Origin: an uncultured Chloroflexota bacterium
Lineage (GTDB): Bacteria > Chloroflexota > Anaerolineae > Aggregatilineales > Phototrophicaceae
Reading direction: 5' to 3'
Length of the DNA stretch: 5,039 bases
NCBI GenBank assembly: GCA_903904765.1
Contig: CAIVEA010000834.1
Span: 1-5,039, forward strand
Both the position numbers and the translations under genes were made by a program. This document shows positions 1 through 5,039 of the stretch, in pieces. The notes below the pieces were generated by a model. That model ran no database searches, was not told where the DNA came from, and saw nothing but the letters and a program-made list of their open reading frames with translations. How positions within the stretch are numbered: position 1 is the first letter of the stretch; every line of letters begins with the position of its first letter.

Positions 1-32
1 ATTTTCCCTTGTGTTTCCTTCCCCGATAAAAA

Positions 33-63
33 ACCTACCCGTGAAAGGAGCAGGGGTGAGGGT
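33..63. repeat. Imperfect GC-rich inverted repeat in the leader
   Basis: The left arm ACCTACCC (33-40) pairs with the right arm GGGTGAGGGT (54-63), giving ACCC/GGGT plus CC(T)/(A)GG with bulged G residues and a loop of about 13 nt. On the + strand an A-run (28-33) precedes it and no T-run follows, so it is not a terminator for a gene entering from the left. Read on the minus strand it is followed by six T residues. The G-rich 'aggggtgaggg' text resembles short repeats scattered between genes in many bacterial genomes, but one copy in this window cannot prove that. Confidence 0.35.
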
Positions 64-64
64 C

Positions 65-95
65 TTGAGCGCCATAATCCTGTCTCAGCTATACT
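65..95 (+). promoter_or_regulatory. Candidate sigma-70-type promoter for rocD
   Basis: A -10-like TATACT (90-95, 5 of 6 to TATAAT) lies 19 nt after a -35-like TTGAGC (65-70, 4 of 6 to TTGACA). The spacer is slightly long. Transcription would start near 101-103, leaving a leader of about 26 nt before the rocD ATG. The call rests on motif match and position only. Confidence 0.45.
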
Positions 96-114
96 GAACG
101 TAATGATGACGTTC
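96..114. promoter_or_regulatory. Perfect 6-bp dyad over the predicted rocD start site
   Basis: GAACGT (96-101) and ACGTTC (109-114) are perfect inverted repeats separated by 7 nt. They sit directly after the -10-like hexamer and span the predicted transcription start, a position where a dimeric repressor could block transcription. As RNA the stem would be short. No regulator gene is visible in the window, so the operator role is inference. Confidence 0.35.
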
Positions 115-118
115 TGCT

Positions 119-123
119 AAGGA
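119..123 (+). promoter_or_regulatory. Ribosome binding site of rocD
   Basis: AAGGA (119-123) sits 5 nt before the ATG at 129. This fixes that ATG as the start and excludes the in-frame ATGs further downstream. Confidence 0.7.
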
Positions 124-128
124 ATATC

Positions 129-1331
129 ATGAACACGCAAGACTACATTGCGCTCGAAGATCAGTACAACGCCCGTAACTACAAACCCCTTGATGTCGTG
201 CTGGAACGCGGACAGGGCATCTGGGTTTGGGATGTGGATGGCAACCGTTACCTCGATTTTCTCAGCGCCTACTCTGCCGTCAATCAGGGTCATGTTCACC
301 CGCGCATCCTGAAGGCCATGACCGATCAGGCCGCCCGCCTGCCACTCACCTCCCGCGCTTTCCGCAACGACCAGCTCCCGCTATTGGCGCAAGAGTTATG
401 CCAGATCAGTGGCTTCGACATGATGTTGCCCATGAACACTGGCGCGGAGGCCGTTGAAACCGCCATCAAAGCCGCCCGCAAATGGGGTTATAAAGTCAAA
501 GGCGTGCCAGAGAATCAGGCCGAGATCATCACCTGTCACGGCAACTTTCACGGGCGCACCACCACTATCATCAGCTTCTCCAGCGAAGCGCAGTACAAAG
601 ACGGTTTCGGCCCCTTCACGCCCGGTTTCGTCAGCATCCCCTACGGCAGCGCCGCCGCACTGGAACAGGCCATCACACCGCATACCGTCGCCTTTTGCTA
701 CGAACCCATTCAAGGCGAAGCAGGAGTCGTTATCCCACCCGACGGGTACTTGCGCCAGATTCGGGAGATTTGCACCCGTCACAACATCCTGCTGATTGCG
801 GACGAAATCCAGACCGGACTGGGACGCACGGGCAAATTCTTCGCCAACGACTGGGAAGCTGTTCAAGCCGATATGGTTACTATCGGCAAAGCCCTCTCCG
901 GCGGCTTCTATCCTGTCTCCGCCGTCCTCTCCCGCCACGACATCCTCAGCCTGTTCCGCCCCGGCGATCATGGTTCAACCTTTGGAGGCAATCCGCTGGC
1001 GGCAGCCGTCGCCCGCGAGGCGCTCAAAGTGCTGGTGGACGAAGGGCTAATCGCCAACGCTCACACGCAGGGCGAGTATCTCAAAGGCCGCCTCCAGCGC
1101 ATCGAAAGTGAGCATATTCGCGAGGTACGTGGGCGTGGCTTGATGATCGGCGTGGAACTCCATCCGCAAGCAGGCGGTGCACGCCGCTTCGCCGAAAAGC
1201 TCAAGTCTGAAGGGCTGTTGTGCAAAGAAACGCACGATCACGTCATCCGTTTCGCCCCGCCGCTGGTCATCCAGCACGACGACCTAGACTGGGCTTTGGA
1301 GCGCATCGAAAAGGTACTCGTCAATAATTAA
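129..1331 (+). CDS. rocD: Ornithine aminotransferase (ornithine-oxo-acid transaminase)
   Basis: A cytoplasmic PLP enzyme of class III aminotransferases. It moves the delta-amino group of L-ornithine to 2-oxoglutarate, giving glutamate-5-semialdehyde (in equilibrium with P5C) and glutamate. The 400-residue length equals typical bacterial RocD. Residues seen and matched from memory to human OAT are: YSAVNQGH at 48-55 (Tyr48 = human Tyr85, ornithine specificity), [11 protein letters not shown] at 100-110 (phosphate-binding turn), NFHGRT at 139-144 (Phe140 stacks on the ring, Arg143 = Arg180), EPIQGE at 192-197 (Glu197 = Glu235, the specificity switch), DE at 225-226 (Asp225 binds the pyridine nitrogen), IGKALSGG with Schiff-base Lys254, and RFAPPLVI with substrate Arg374 (= Arg413). 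Retention of both Tyr48 and Glu197 favours true OAT over acetylornithine or GABA aminotransferase. The start is supported by AAGGA 5 nt upstream. The gene looks intact. It has its own likely promoter, and no rocF or P5C dehydrogenase is adjacent in the window. Confidence 0.95.
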   Translation: MNTQDYIALEDQYNARNYKPLDVVLERGQGIWVWDVDGNRYLDFLSAYSAVNQGHVHPRILKAMTDQAARLPLTSRAFRNDQLPLLAQELCQISGFDMMLPMNTGAEAVETAIKAARKWGYKVKGVPENQAEIITCHGNFHGRTTTIISFSSEAQYKDGFGPFTPGFVSIPYGSAAALEQAITPHTVAFCYEPIQGEAGVVIPPDGYLRQIREICTRHNILLIADEIQTGLGRTGKFFANDWEAVQADMVTIGKALSGGFYPVSAVLSRHDILSLFRPGDHGSTFGGNPLAAAVAREALKVLVDEGLIANAHTQGEYLKGRLQRIESEHIREVRGRGLMIGVELHPQAGGARRFAEKLKSEGLLCKETHDHVIRFAPPLVIQHDDLDWALERIEKVLVNN

Positions 1332-1376
1332 TCGTCACACACGCCCTGCTAACCGCGTGCATCCTATGCTAGAGTA

Positions 1377-1394
1377 TGCCGCACATTCGCGGCA
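1377..1394 (+). other. Perfect 6-bp stem-loop in the rocD-transporter gap
   Basis: TGCCGC (1377-1382) pairs with GCGGCA (1389-1394) around a 6-nt loop, 45 nt after the rocD stop. No T-run follows, so it is not a canonical intrinsic terminator. It could be a weak transcript-end or leader structure. The rest of the 111-nt gap shows a direct repeat of TATGC (1365-1369 and 1375-1379) and no convincing promoter. Confidence 0.35.
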
Positions 1395-1427
1395 GATCGG
1401 GGCACTGCTTCGCGCTGCTTTCCACTC

Positions 1428-1433
1428 GAAGGA
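1428..1433 (+). promoter_or_regulatory. Ribosome binding site of the EamA transporter gene
   Basis: GAAGGA (1428-1433) lies 9 nt before ATG 1443 and 6 nt before an in-frame TTG at 1440. Both spacings work. ATG is preferred because TTG starts are rarer, and the choice changes the protein by a single residue. Confidence 0.6.
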
Positions 1434-1442
1434 ACTCACTTG

Positions 1443-2363
1443 ATGTCCACCACCTTGCGCGGAGCGATTTACGGGCTTACGGCAGCCGCCATCTGGGGCG
1501 GCATGTATGTGGTTTCCGATGTCGTGCTGAAGATCATCCCGCCCTTCACGCTGCTCACCATTCGCCTATTGCTCGGCCTGCTTTCGCTCGGCATAGTCGT
1601 CTGGTGGAAGCGTGCCGCGCTGCGTTTCCCCACTCGCCGCGAGATTGCCACCTTGCTGGCGGTTGGCTTCGTCGGTTTCGGCATCAGCGTCGGCGCACAG
1701 TTCGTCGGCACAGATCGTTCCACAGCCGTCAACGGATCACTCGTCACTAGCGCTTCGCCCGCCTTCATCCTCATCTTTGCCGCCCTCATCCTCCGCGAAA
1801 AACTCACGCTCCAGCGTATTGCAGCCGTCATCCTCGCCAGCATCGGCGTAGTCATCATCATTGATCCCAGCAAAGCGGATTTCGGCTCTGCCACCTTCTT
1901 TGGCGATTTGGCGCTGGCAGTGGCCGCCGTGACATGGGGTTTATACTCGGTACTCGTCCGCAAAGTCAGTGTCAACTTGGATACGCTGGTCGTCACCGTC
2001 TTCGCCTTCGTCGGCGGCTTATTCCTCACCATCCCCGCCGCCCTGATCGAAGTCCAATCGCGTCCCATCGGCACAATTGACGGCGGCGTGATACTCGGCA
2101 TCCTGTATTTGGGCATCGTCTCCACCGCCGGCGCAATGTGGCTGTGGAATCGCTCGTTCGCCCTTGTGGACGCTTCGATTGCCTCATTATTTTTCTTCGC
2201 ACAACCACTGGTCGGCGGGGTATTGAGCGTGCTGTTGCTCAATCAGGAAGTCACCGGCAACCTGCTATGGGGCGGATTCTTCATCATCATCGGTGTATTG
2301 CTATCCGTCTATCCCATCGGCAAATTACGGCGCACCCCATCCTTCGCCAAATCAAGCGACTAA
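1443..2363 (+). CDS. EamA/DMT-superfamily transporter, ten-helix membrane protein
   Basis: A 306-residue inner-membrane protein of the drug/metabolite transporter superfamily, which normally has about 300 residues, ten helices and two EamA repeats. Both repeats are visible. The first opens with GLTAAAIWGGMY (11-22) and ends in a helix after LREKLTLQR (117-125). The second opens with ALAVAAVTWGLYSVL (157-171) and ends with LLLNQEVTGN followed by a hydrophobic run to residue 289. The basic tail KLRRTPSFAK suits a cytoplasmic C terminus. Family members such as RhtA and YdcZ/RarD-like proteins export amino acids or other small metabolites, but substrate cannot be read from sequence. The gene begins 111 nt after rocD, so read-through is possible, and a link to ornithine or related amino acids is context inference only. 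There is no sign of truncation or frameshift. Confidence 0.88.
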   Translation: MSTTLRGAIYGLTAAAIWGGMYVVSDVVLKIIPPFTLLTIRLLLGLLSLGIVVWWKRAALRFPTRREIATLLAVGFVGFGISVGAQFVGTDRSTAVNGSLVTSASPAFILIFAALILREKLTLQRIAAVILASIGVVIIIDPSKADFGSATFFGDLALAVAAVTWGLYSVLVRKVSVNLDTLVVTVFAFVGGLFLTIPAALIEVQSRPIGTIDGGVILGILYLGIVSTAGAMWLWNRSFALVDASIASLFFFAQPLVGGVLSVLLLNQEVTGNLLWGGFFIIIGVLLSVYPIGKLRRTPSFAKSSD

Positions 2364-2379
2364 CCACCAAAACGCTCAT

Positions 2380-2408
2380 TTGCGAACCCTATCTAATGCG
2401 TCTAATAT
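2380..2408 (+). promoter_or_regulatory. Candidate promoter for the ABC transporter genes
   Basis: A -35-like TTGCGA (2380-2385, 4 of 6) and a -10-like TAATAT (2403-2408, 4 of 6) are separated by exactly 17 nt in an AT-richer patch 16 nt after the transporter stop. TCTAAT occurs twice here (2392-2397 and 2401-2406). Transcription would begin near 2414-2416. The hexamers are only moderate matches. Confidence 0.4.
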
Positions 2409-2438
2409 GACCTCTATCATGAGTTTTGATTTGAGGTC
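2409..2438. promoter_or_regulatory. Interrupted dyad just downstream of the putative -10
   Basis: GACCTC (2409-2414) and GAGGTC (2433-2438) are perfect inverted arms. Inside them ATCA (2416-2419) pairs with TGAT (2427-2430), giving ten pairs in total with a small T/TT internal bulge and a 7-nt loop. No T-run follows, so it is not a typical terminator. Its place over the predicted start site fits an operator. Alternatively it is a hairpin ending the upstream transcript or masking the GAGG of the next gene. Confidence 0.4.
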
Positions 2439-2452
2439 GAAATAGAGAAAAA

Positions 2453-4063
2453 ATGATGACCCGCCGCCTCTTTGCGACTTTCGCGCTTTTCAGTGCGCTG
2501 TTTCTACTGCTCCGCCCGTTCGGGGCAACAGGCGCTCAGACAGAACGAACCTCGCTCACCATCGGCAGCACCTATCTGATTGATGCGCTCAATCCAACGG
2601 TGGGTTATTACGGCTTCAACATCCGGGGGCTGCTATACGAAACCCTAGTCGAAGCGGCAGATGGCAACAATGTACAACCCGGCCTTGCCGAAAGCTGGCA
2701 ACCGTCGGATGACGGGCTGACATGGACGTTCAAAATCCGCAAAGGTGCAACCTTCAGCGACGGTTCGCCCGCCACCGCAGTCGAAGCGGCATGGACAATC
2801 AACTGGATTATCGAAAATCAGGTTCCGACTATGATTTCCTACCTGAGCAGCGTCACAGGCGCAGAAGCCCTAGACGCAACCACGCTCCAGATCAACCTGT
2901 CCGAACCCGTCTCGAACATGATTAGCTCCAAACTGCTGTACGTCTACATCCTGCCACCCGCCGTGTGGAAAGGGTTATCCGCCGACGACATCACCCTGTT
3001 GGACGATCCGTTCAGCGTCACCATCGGCGCTGGCCCCTACCACCTCAGCGATTACCAGCCCGACGAATACCTGATCCTCGAAGCCAACCCCGGCTACTGG
3101 CGCGGTCAGCCACCTGTTGACCAGATGGTATTCCGCCAGTACGCCAACGATGATGCACTCGTGCAGGCGCTCATGGCGGGTGAGGTGGATTTGGTCTATT
3201 CGCTGCCCTATTCCGGCATTCCCAGCCTGCAATCCGATGCCAATGTGCATGTGGACATTGGCACAGCCTTCGCCTTTGGCGATATCGCCATCAATTCGGA
3301 TGCGAACGGCACAGCACCCGCCAGCCTGCACGATCCTGTTGTTCGCCACGCAATTGACCTCGCCATTGACCGCCAACAGATCATCACCATCGGCTATCTC
3401 GGTTACGCGCAACCGGGAGCGGCCTTTCTATCGCCCAGCACAGGCATCTTCCACAACAGCGACATTCCATCCACACCTTACGACCTGACCGAAGCCAACC
3501 GCCTCCTTGACGAAGCGGGCTATCTGGATAGCAACGGGGACGGCATCCGCGAATACAGCGACGGCACGCCACTCGAATACCGTTTGATGACCGACGATAG
3601 CACCGCCTACTACTTACGCATTCTGCAAATCGTCTCGGACGGGCTGGCACAAATCGGCATCTCCGCCCCGCCAATGACCGAATCTGTCGATTCGCTGATT
3701 GCGCGGCAGATTGACTATGACTTCGATATGATTTTCTGGGAGTGGAACCCGGACGCAGACCCGCATTTCCTCGCCAGCGTCCTCACCTGCGCGGAGACAG
3801 CCGATGGCGGCTGGAACGACAGCGGCTATTGCAACCCCACCTACGATGCGCTGTTCGCTAAGCAGGCTACCGCCCTGAACAATCAAGACCGTCAGGCGGC
3901 GCTGTGGGAGATGCAGGCCATGATTGCGGCAGATCGCCCTTGGGTGATGATCGCCTATCTCAATACCGCCAGCGCCTATCGCAGTGATCGTTTCACCTTC
4001 TCGCCCAATTTGCCCACCGCCGGGTTGAAGTGGGCTTTGTTCATTGGTTTCTCGGCGCTCTAA
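2453..4063 (+). CDS. ABC transporter substrate-binding protein, family 5 (peptide/nickel type)
   Basis: A 536-residue exported solute receptor of the SBP_bac_5 (DppA/OppA-like) family, which hands ligand to a DppBC-type permease. The N terminus is a signal peptide: TRR at 3-5, hydrophobic 6-20, likely cleavage near ATGA (25-28). There is no lipobox Cys, and the first Cys is residue 446. The family signature is clear in AESWQPSDDGLTWTFKIR (79-96), followed by GATFSDG (98-104). Other familiar parts are GAGPYHL (192-198), ANPGYWRG (211-218), VRHAIDLAIDRQQI (297-310) and NPTYDALF (461-468). Cys446 and Cys460 could form the disulfide often seen in this region. D359-x-N361-x-D363-G resembles a calcium loop. 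Length is normal for the family. The start is ATG ATG at 2453/2456, with only a weak AGAG (2444-2447) upstream and an in-frame stop at 2432. Peptides are the default ligand, but nickel, sugars or opines are possible. Confidence 0.92.
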   Translation: MMTRRLFATFALFSALFLLLRPFGATGAQTERTSLTIGSTYLIDALNPTVGYYGFNIRGLLYETLVEAADGNNVQPGLAESWQPSDDGLTWTFKIRKGATFSDGSPATAVEAAWTINWIIENQVPTMISYLSSVTGAEALDATTLQINLSEPVSNMISSKLLYVYILPPAVWKGLSADDITLLDDPFSVTIGAGPYHLSDYQPDEYLILEANPGYWRGQPPVDQMVFRQYANDDALVQALMAGEVDLVYSLPYSGIPSLQSDANVHVDIGTAFAFGDIAINSDANGTAPASLHDPVVRHAIDLAIDRQQIITIGYLGYAQPGAAFLSPSTGIFHNSDIPSTPYDLTEANRLLDEAGYLDSNGDGIREYSDGTPLEYRLMTDDSTAYYLRILQIVSDGLAQIGISAPPMTESVDSLIARQIDYDFDMIFWEWNPDADPHFLASVLTCAETADGGWNDSGYCNPTYDALFAKQATALNNQDRQAALWEMQAMIAADRPWVMIAYLNTASAYRSDRFTFSPNLPTAGLKWALFIGFSAL

Positions 4064-4075
4064 CCTGAACGGCAG

Positions 4076-4101
4076 GGTGAGCGCGGCGCACCACGCTCAC
4101 C
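4076..4101 (+). other. Strong GC-rich intercistronic hairpin between binding protein and permease
   Basis: GGTGAGCG (4076-4083) pairs perfectly with CGCTCACC (4094-4101). Inside, after one C/A mismatch, GG (4085-4086) pairs with CC (4091-4092) around a 4-nt loop. The hairpin begins 12 nt after the binding-protein stop and ends 18 nt before the permease GTG, with no T-run behind it. It therefore looks like an mRNA-stabilising or attenuating hairpin rather than a full terminator. Similar structures after binding-protein genes (malE, hisJ) keep the receptor in excess over the membrane subunits. Confidence 0.6.
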
Positions 4102-4104
4102 TCC

Positions 4105-4111
4105 AGCAAGG
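4105..4111 (+). promoter_or_regulatory. Weak ribosome binding site of the permease gene
   Basis: AGCAAGG (4105-4111) ends 8 nt before the GTG at 4120. Its AAGG core is the only Shine-Dalgarno-like text between the in-frame stop at 4078-4080 and the GTG, and it supports the non-ATG start. Confidence 0.5.
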
Positions 4112-4119
4112 CATCCCGC

Positions 4120-5039
4120 GTGATCCCCTTAGACTATCTCCTCCGCAAAGTCACCTTCGCTCTCCTCACGCTGGTGGTGGTGATCGTATTCAATTTCTTC
4201 CTATTCCGCGTCCTCCCCGGCGATCCGGTCAAACTCCTCTTTCGCAGCCCGCGCCTCAACCGTCAGGCACAGGAAACCATTCGCGTCCAATTCGGCCTCG
4301 ATAAACCCGTTTGGCTCAACATGAATAGCCTGCGTGCTGGCGACATCGGCGGCGCGTTCGATAGCCAGTTCACTGCCTACATTCGCAACCTGCTTCAGGG
4401 CAACCTCGGCATCTCCTTCGCCACCCGCCAGAACGTCAATGAACTCCTCACGGAGCGCGTAGGGCGCACGGTGCTGCTGGTTTTCACGGGAGAAATCATC
4501 GCCATCACCATCGGCATGGTCATCGGCATCTTCGCAGCATGGCGGCGCGGGACATGGGCAGACGCGGCTGCACTGCTCATCGGCCTATCCACATGGGCGC
4601 TGCCCACCTTCTTCCTCGGCATCATCCTGCTGATACTGGCGCGGGGAGTGCTGCCCACAGGTGGAATGATAACGCCCGGCCTAGCACAACCGGGGACGTT
4701 CGATTACGCGCTGGACATCGGGCGGCATCTCATCTTGCCCACCCTCACTCTTGCCATCGGCAGCCTCAGTGGGTACATGCTCATCATGCGGAGCAGCATG
4801 GTAGAAGTGCTGGCAGATGATTACATCCTCACTGCCAAAGCCAAAGGCTTATCCACCGGGCAAATTCTACGCAACCACGCCCTCCGCAACGCTATGTTGC
4901 CAATGGTCACGATCATCGCCCTCAATTTGAGCTATGTGGTCGGCGGCGCGATTCAAGTGGAAACCGTATTCTCGTGGCCGGGAATTGGCCGCCTGATTTA
5001 CAATTCAGTCGCCAAGCAGGATTACCCCGTTCTACAAGG
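4120..5039 (+). CDS. DppB/OppB-type ABC transporter permease, cut at the right edge
   Basis: An inner-membrane permease subunit of a peptide/nickel-type importer. 306 codons are present and the 3' end lies beyond the window; relatives have roughly 310-340 residues. The reading frame starts at GTG (product MIPLDYLLRKV), since an in-frame TGA at 4078-4080 rules out an upstream start and no in-frame ATG occurs before codon 68. Features in order: first helix about 12-32 ending in RVLPGDP (30-36), FGLDKP (58-63), RNLLQGNLGISF (89-100), ERVGRT (112-117) leading into several hydrophobic helices, then the ATPase-contacting EAA loop at 231-261 (DDYILTAKAKGL and NHALRNAMLP), and the closing motif ETVFSWPGIGRL (281-292). 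Between FGLDKP and YIRNLLQG there are about 20 residues more than in standard DppB, so the extracytoplasmic loop is longer. It follows the binding-protein gene by 56 nt, and the two are very likely one operon. Confidence 0.93.
   Translation, partial: MIPLDYLLRKVTFALLTLVVVIVFNFFLFRVLPGDPVKLLFRSPRLNRQAQETIRVQFGLDKPVWLNMNSLRAGDIGGAFDSQFTAYIRNLLQGNLGISFATRQNVNELLTERVGRTVLLVFTGEIIAITIGMVIGIFAAWRRGTWADAAALLIGLSTWALPTFFLGIILLILARGVLPTGGMITPGLAQPGTFDYALDIGRHLILPTLTLAIGSLSGYMLIMRSSMVEVLADDYILTAKAKGLSTGQILRNHALRNAMLPMVTIIALNLSYVVGGAIQVETVFSWPGIGRLIYNSVAKQDYPVLQ

Noticed and set aside
1..120. A + strand frame open from the left edge to TAA at 118-120, possibly the tail of a preceding gene
   Set aside because: The product is Arg/Glu/Gly-rich text created by the G-rich repeat, it would run through the candidate rocD promoter and dyad, and 39 open codons are plausible by chance. 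A real upstream gene tail cannot be fully excluded.
396..971. A 191-codon open frame on the minus strand within rocD
   Set aside because: The rocD frame carries the full set of aminotransferase motifs. The antisense product shows no family features and no ribosome site was seen.
1377..1394. Intrinsic terminator for rocD
   Set aside because: The stem is only 6 bp and is followed by GATCGGGG rather than a T-run.
1469..2242. A 257-codon open frame on the minus strand within the EamA transporter gene
   Set aside because: It lies wholly opposite a clear membrane-protein gene. Its product is Ser/Thr/Met/Lys-rich with no recognisable fold, as expected from reading a hydrophobic gene backwards.
2453..2540. 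Lipoprotein signal peptide on the binding protein
   Set aside because: No Cys occurs before residue 446, so there is no lipobox to modify.
4044..4304. A small + strand frame overlapping the end of the receptor gene and the start of the permease gene
   Set aside because: It is an out-of-frame reading, rich in Pro, Arg and His, through the hairpin and the permease start. The GTG-started permease frame explains the same DNA with strong family motifs.
1..5039. CRISPR arrays, tRNA or rRNA genes, insertion-sequence ends and attachment sites
   Set aside because: No regularly spaced direct repeats, cloverleaf-like text, transposase motifs or terminal inverted repeats were seen by eye on either strand.

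Overview
The window is a compact, moderately GC-rich bacterial segment with all genes on the + strand: three complete genes and one cut by the right edge. Codon use looks uniform throughout, and there are no RNA genes, insertion sequences or CRISPR arrays. The host cannot be fixed from this sequence. The style of the dipeptide-type ABC genes, including a long periplasmic insert in the permease and a D-x-N-x-DG loop in the binding protein, recalls Chloroflexota (Anaerolineae-like), but this is a low-confidence impression.

Layout: positions 1-128 are a leader with an imperfect hairpin (33-63), a candidate promoter (65-95), a dyad across the predicted transcription start (96-114) and a good Shine-Dalgarno site. 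Positions 129-1331 encode ornithine aminotransferase (rocD) with all catalytic residues visible. After a 111-nt gap holding a small perfect stem-loop (1377-1394) comes a ten-helix EamA/DMT-family transporter (1443-2363). An 89-nt gap holds a second candidate promoter and an interrupted dyad (2380-2438). Positions 2453-4063 encode a family 5 (peptide/nickel-type) ABC substrate-binding protein. A 56-nt gap with a strong GC-rich hairpin (4076-4101) separates it from a DppB/OppB-type permease that starts at GTG 4120 and runs off the window.

Functionally this looks like an amino-acid or peptide neighbourhood. RocD would turn ornithine into glutamate-5-semialdehyde, feeding proline or glutamate. 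The DMT protein may export an amino acid or other metabolite. The ABC system imports an oligopeptide-like solute. The binding-protein/permease pair is almost certainly one transcription unit, with the second permease (DppC-like) and ATPases expected to the right. Whether rocD and the DMT gene belong to the same regulon is inference only. I found no clearly new biological system. The most useful second-look items are the intercistronic hairpin, the dyads at two putative promoters, the Tat-like non-lipoprotein signal peptide and the permease insert.
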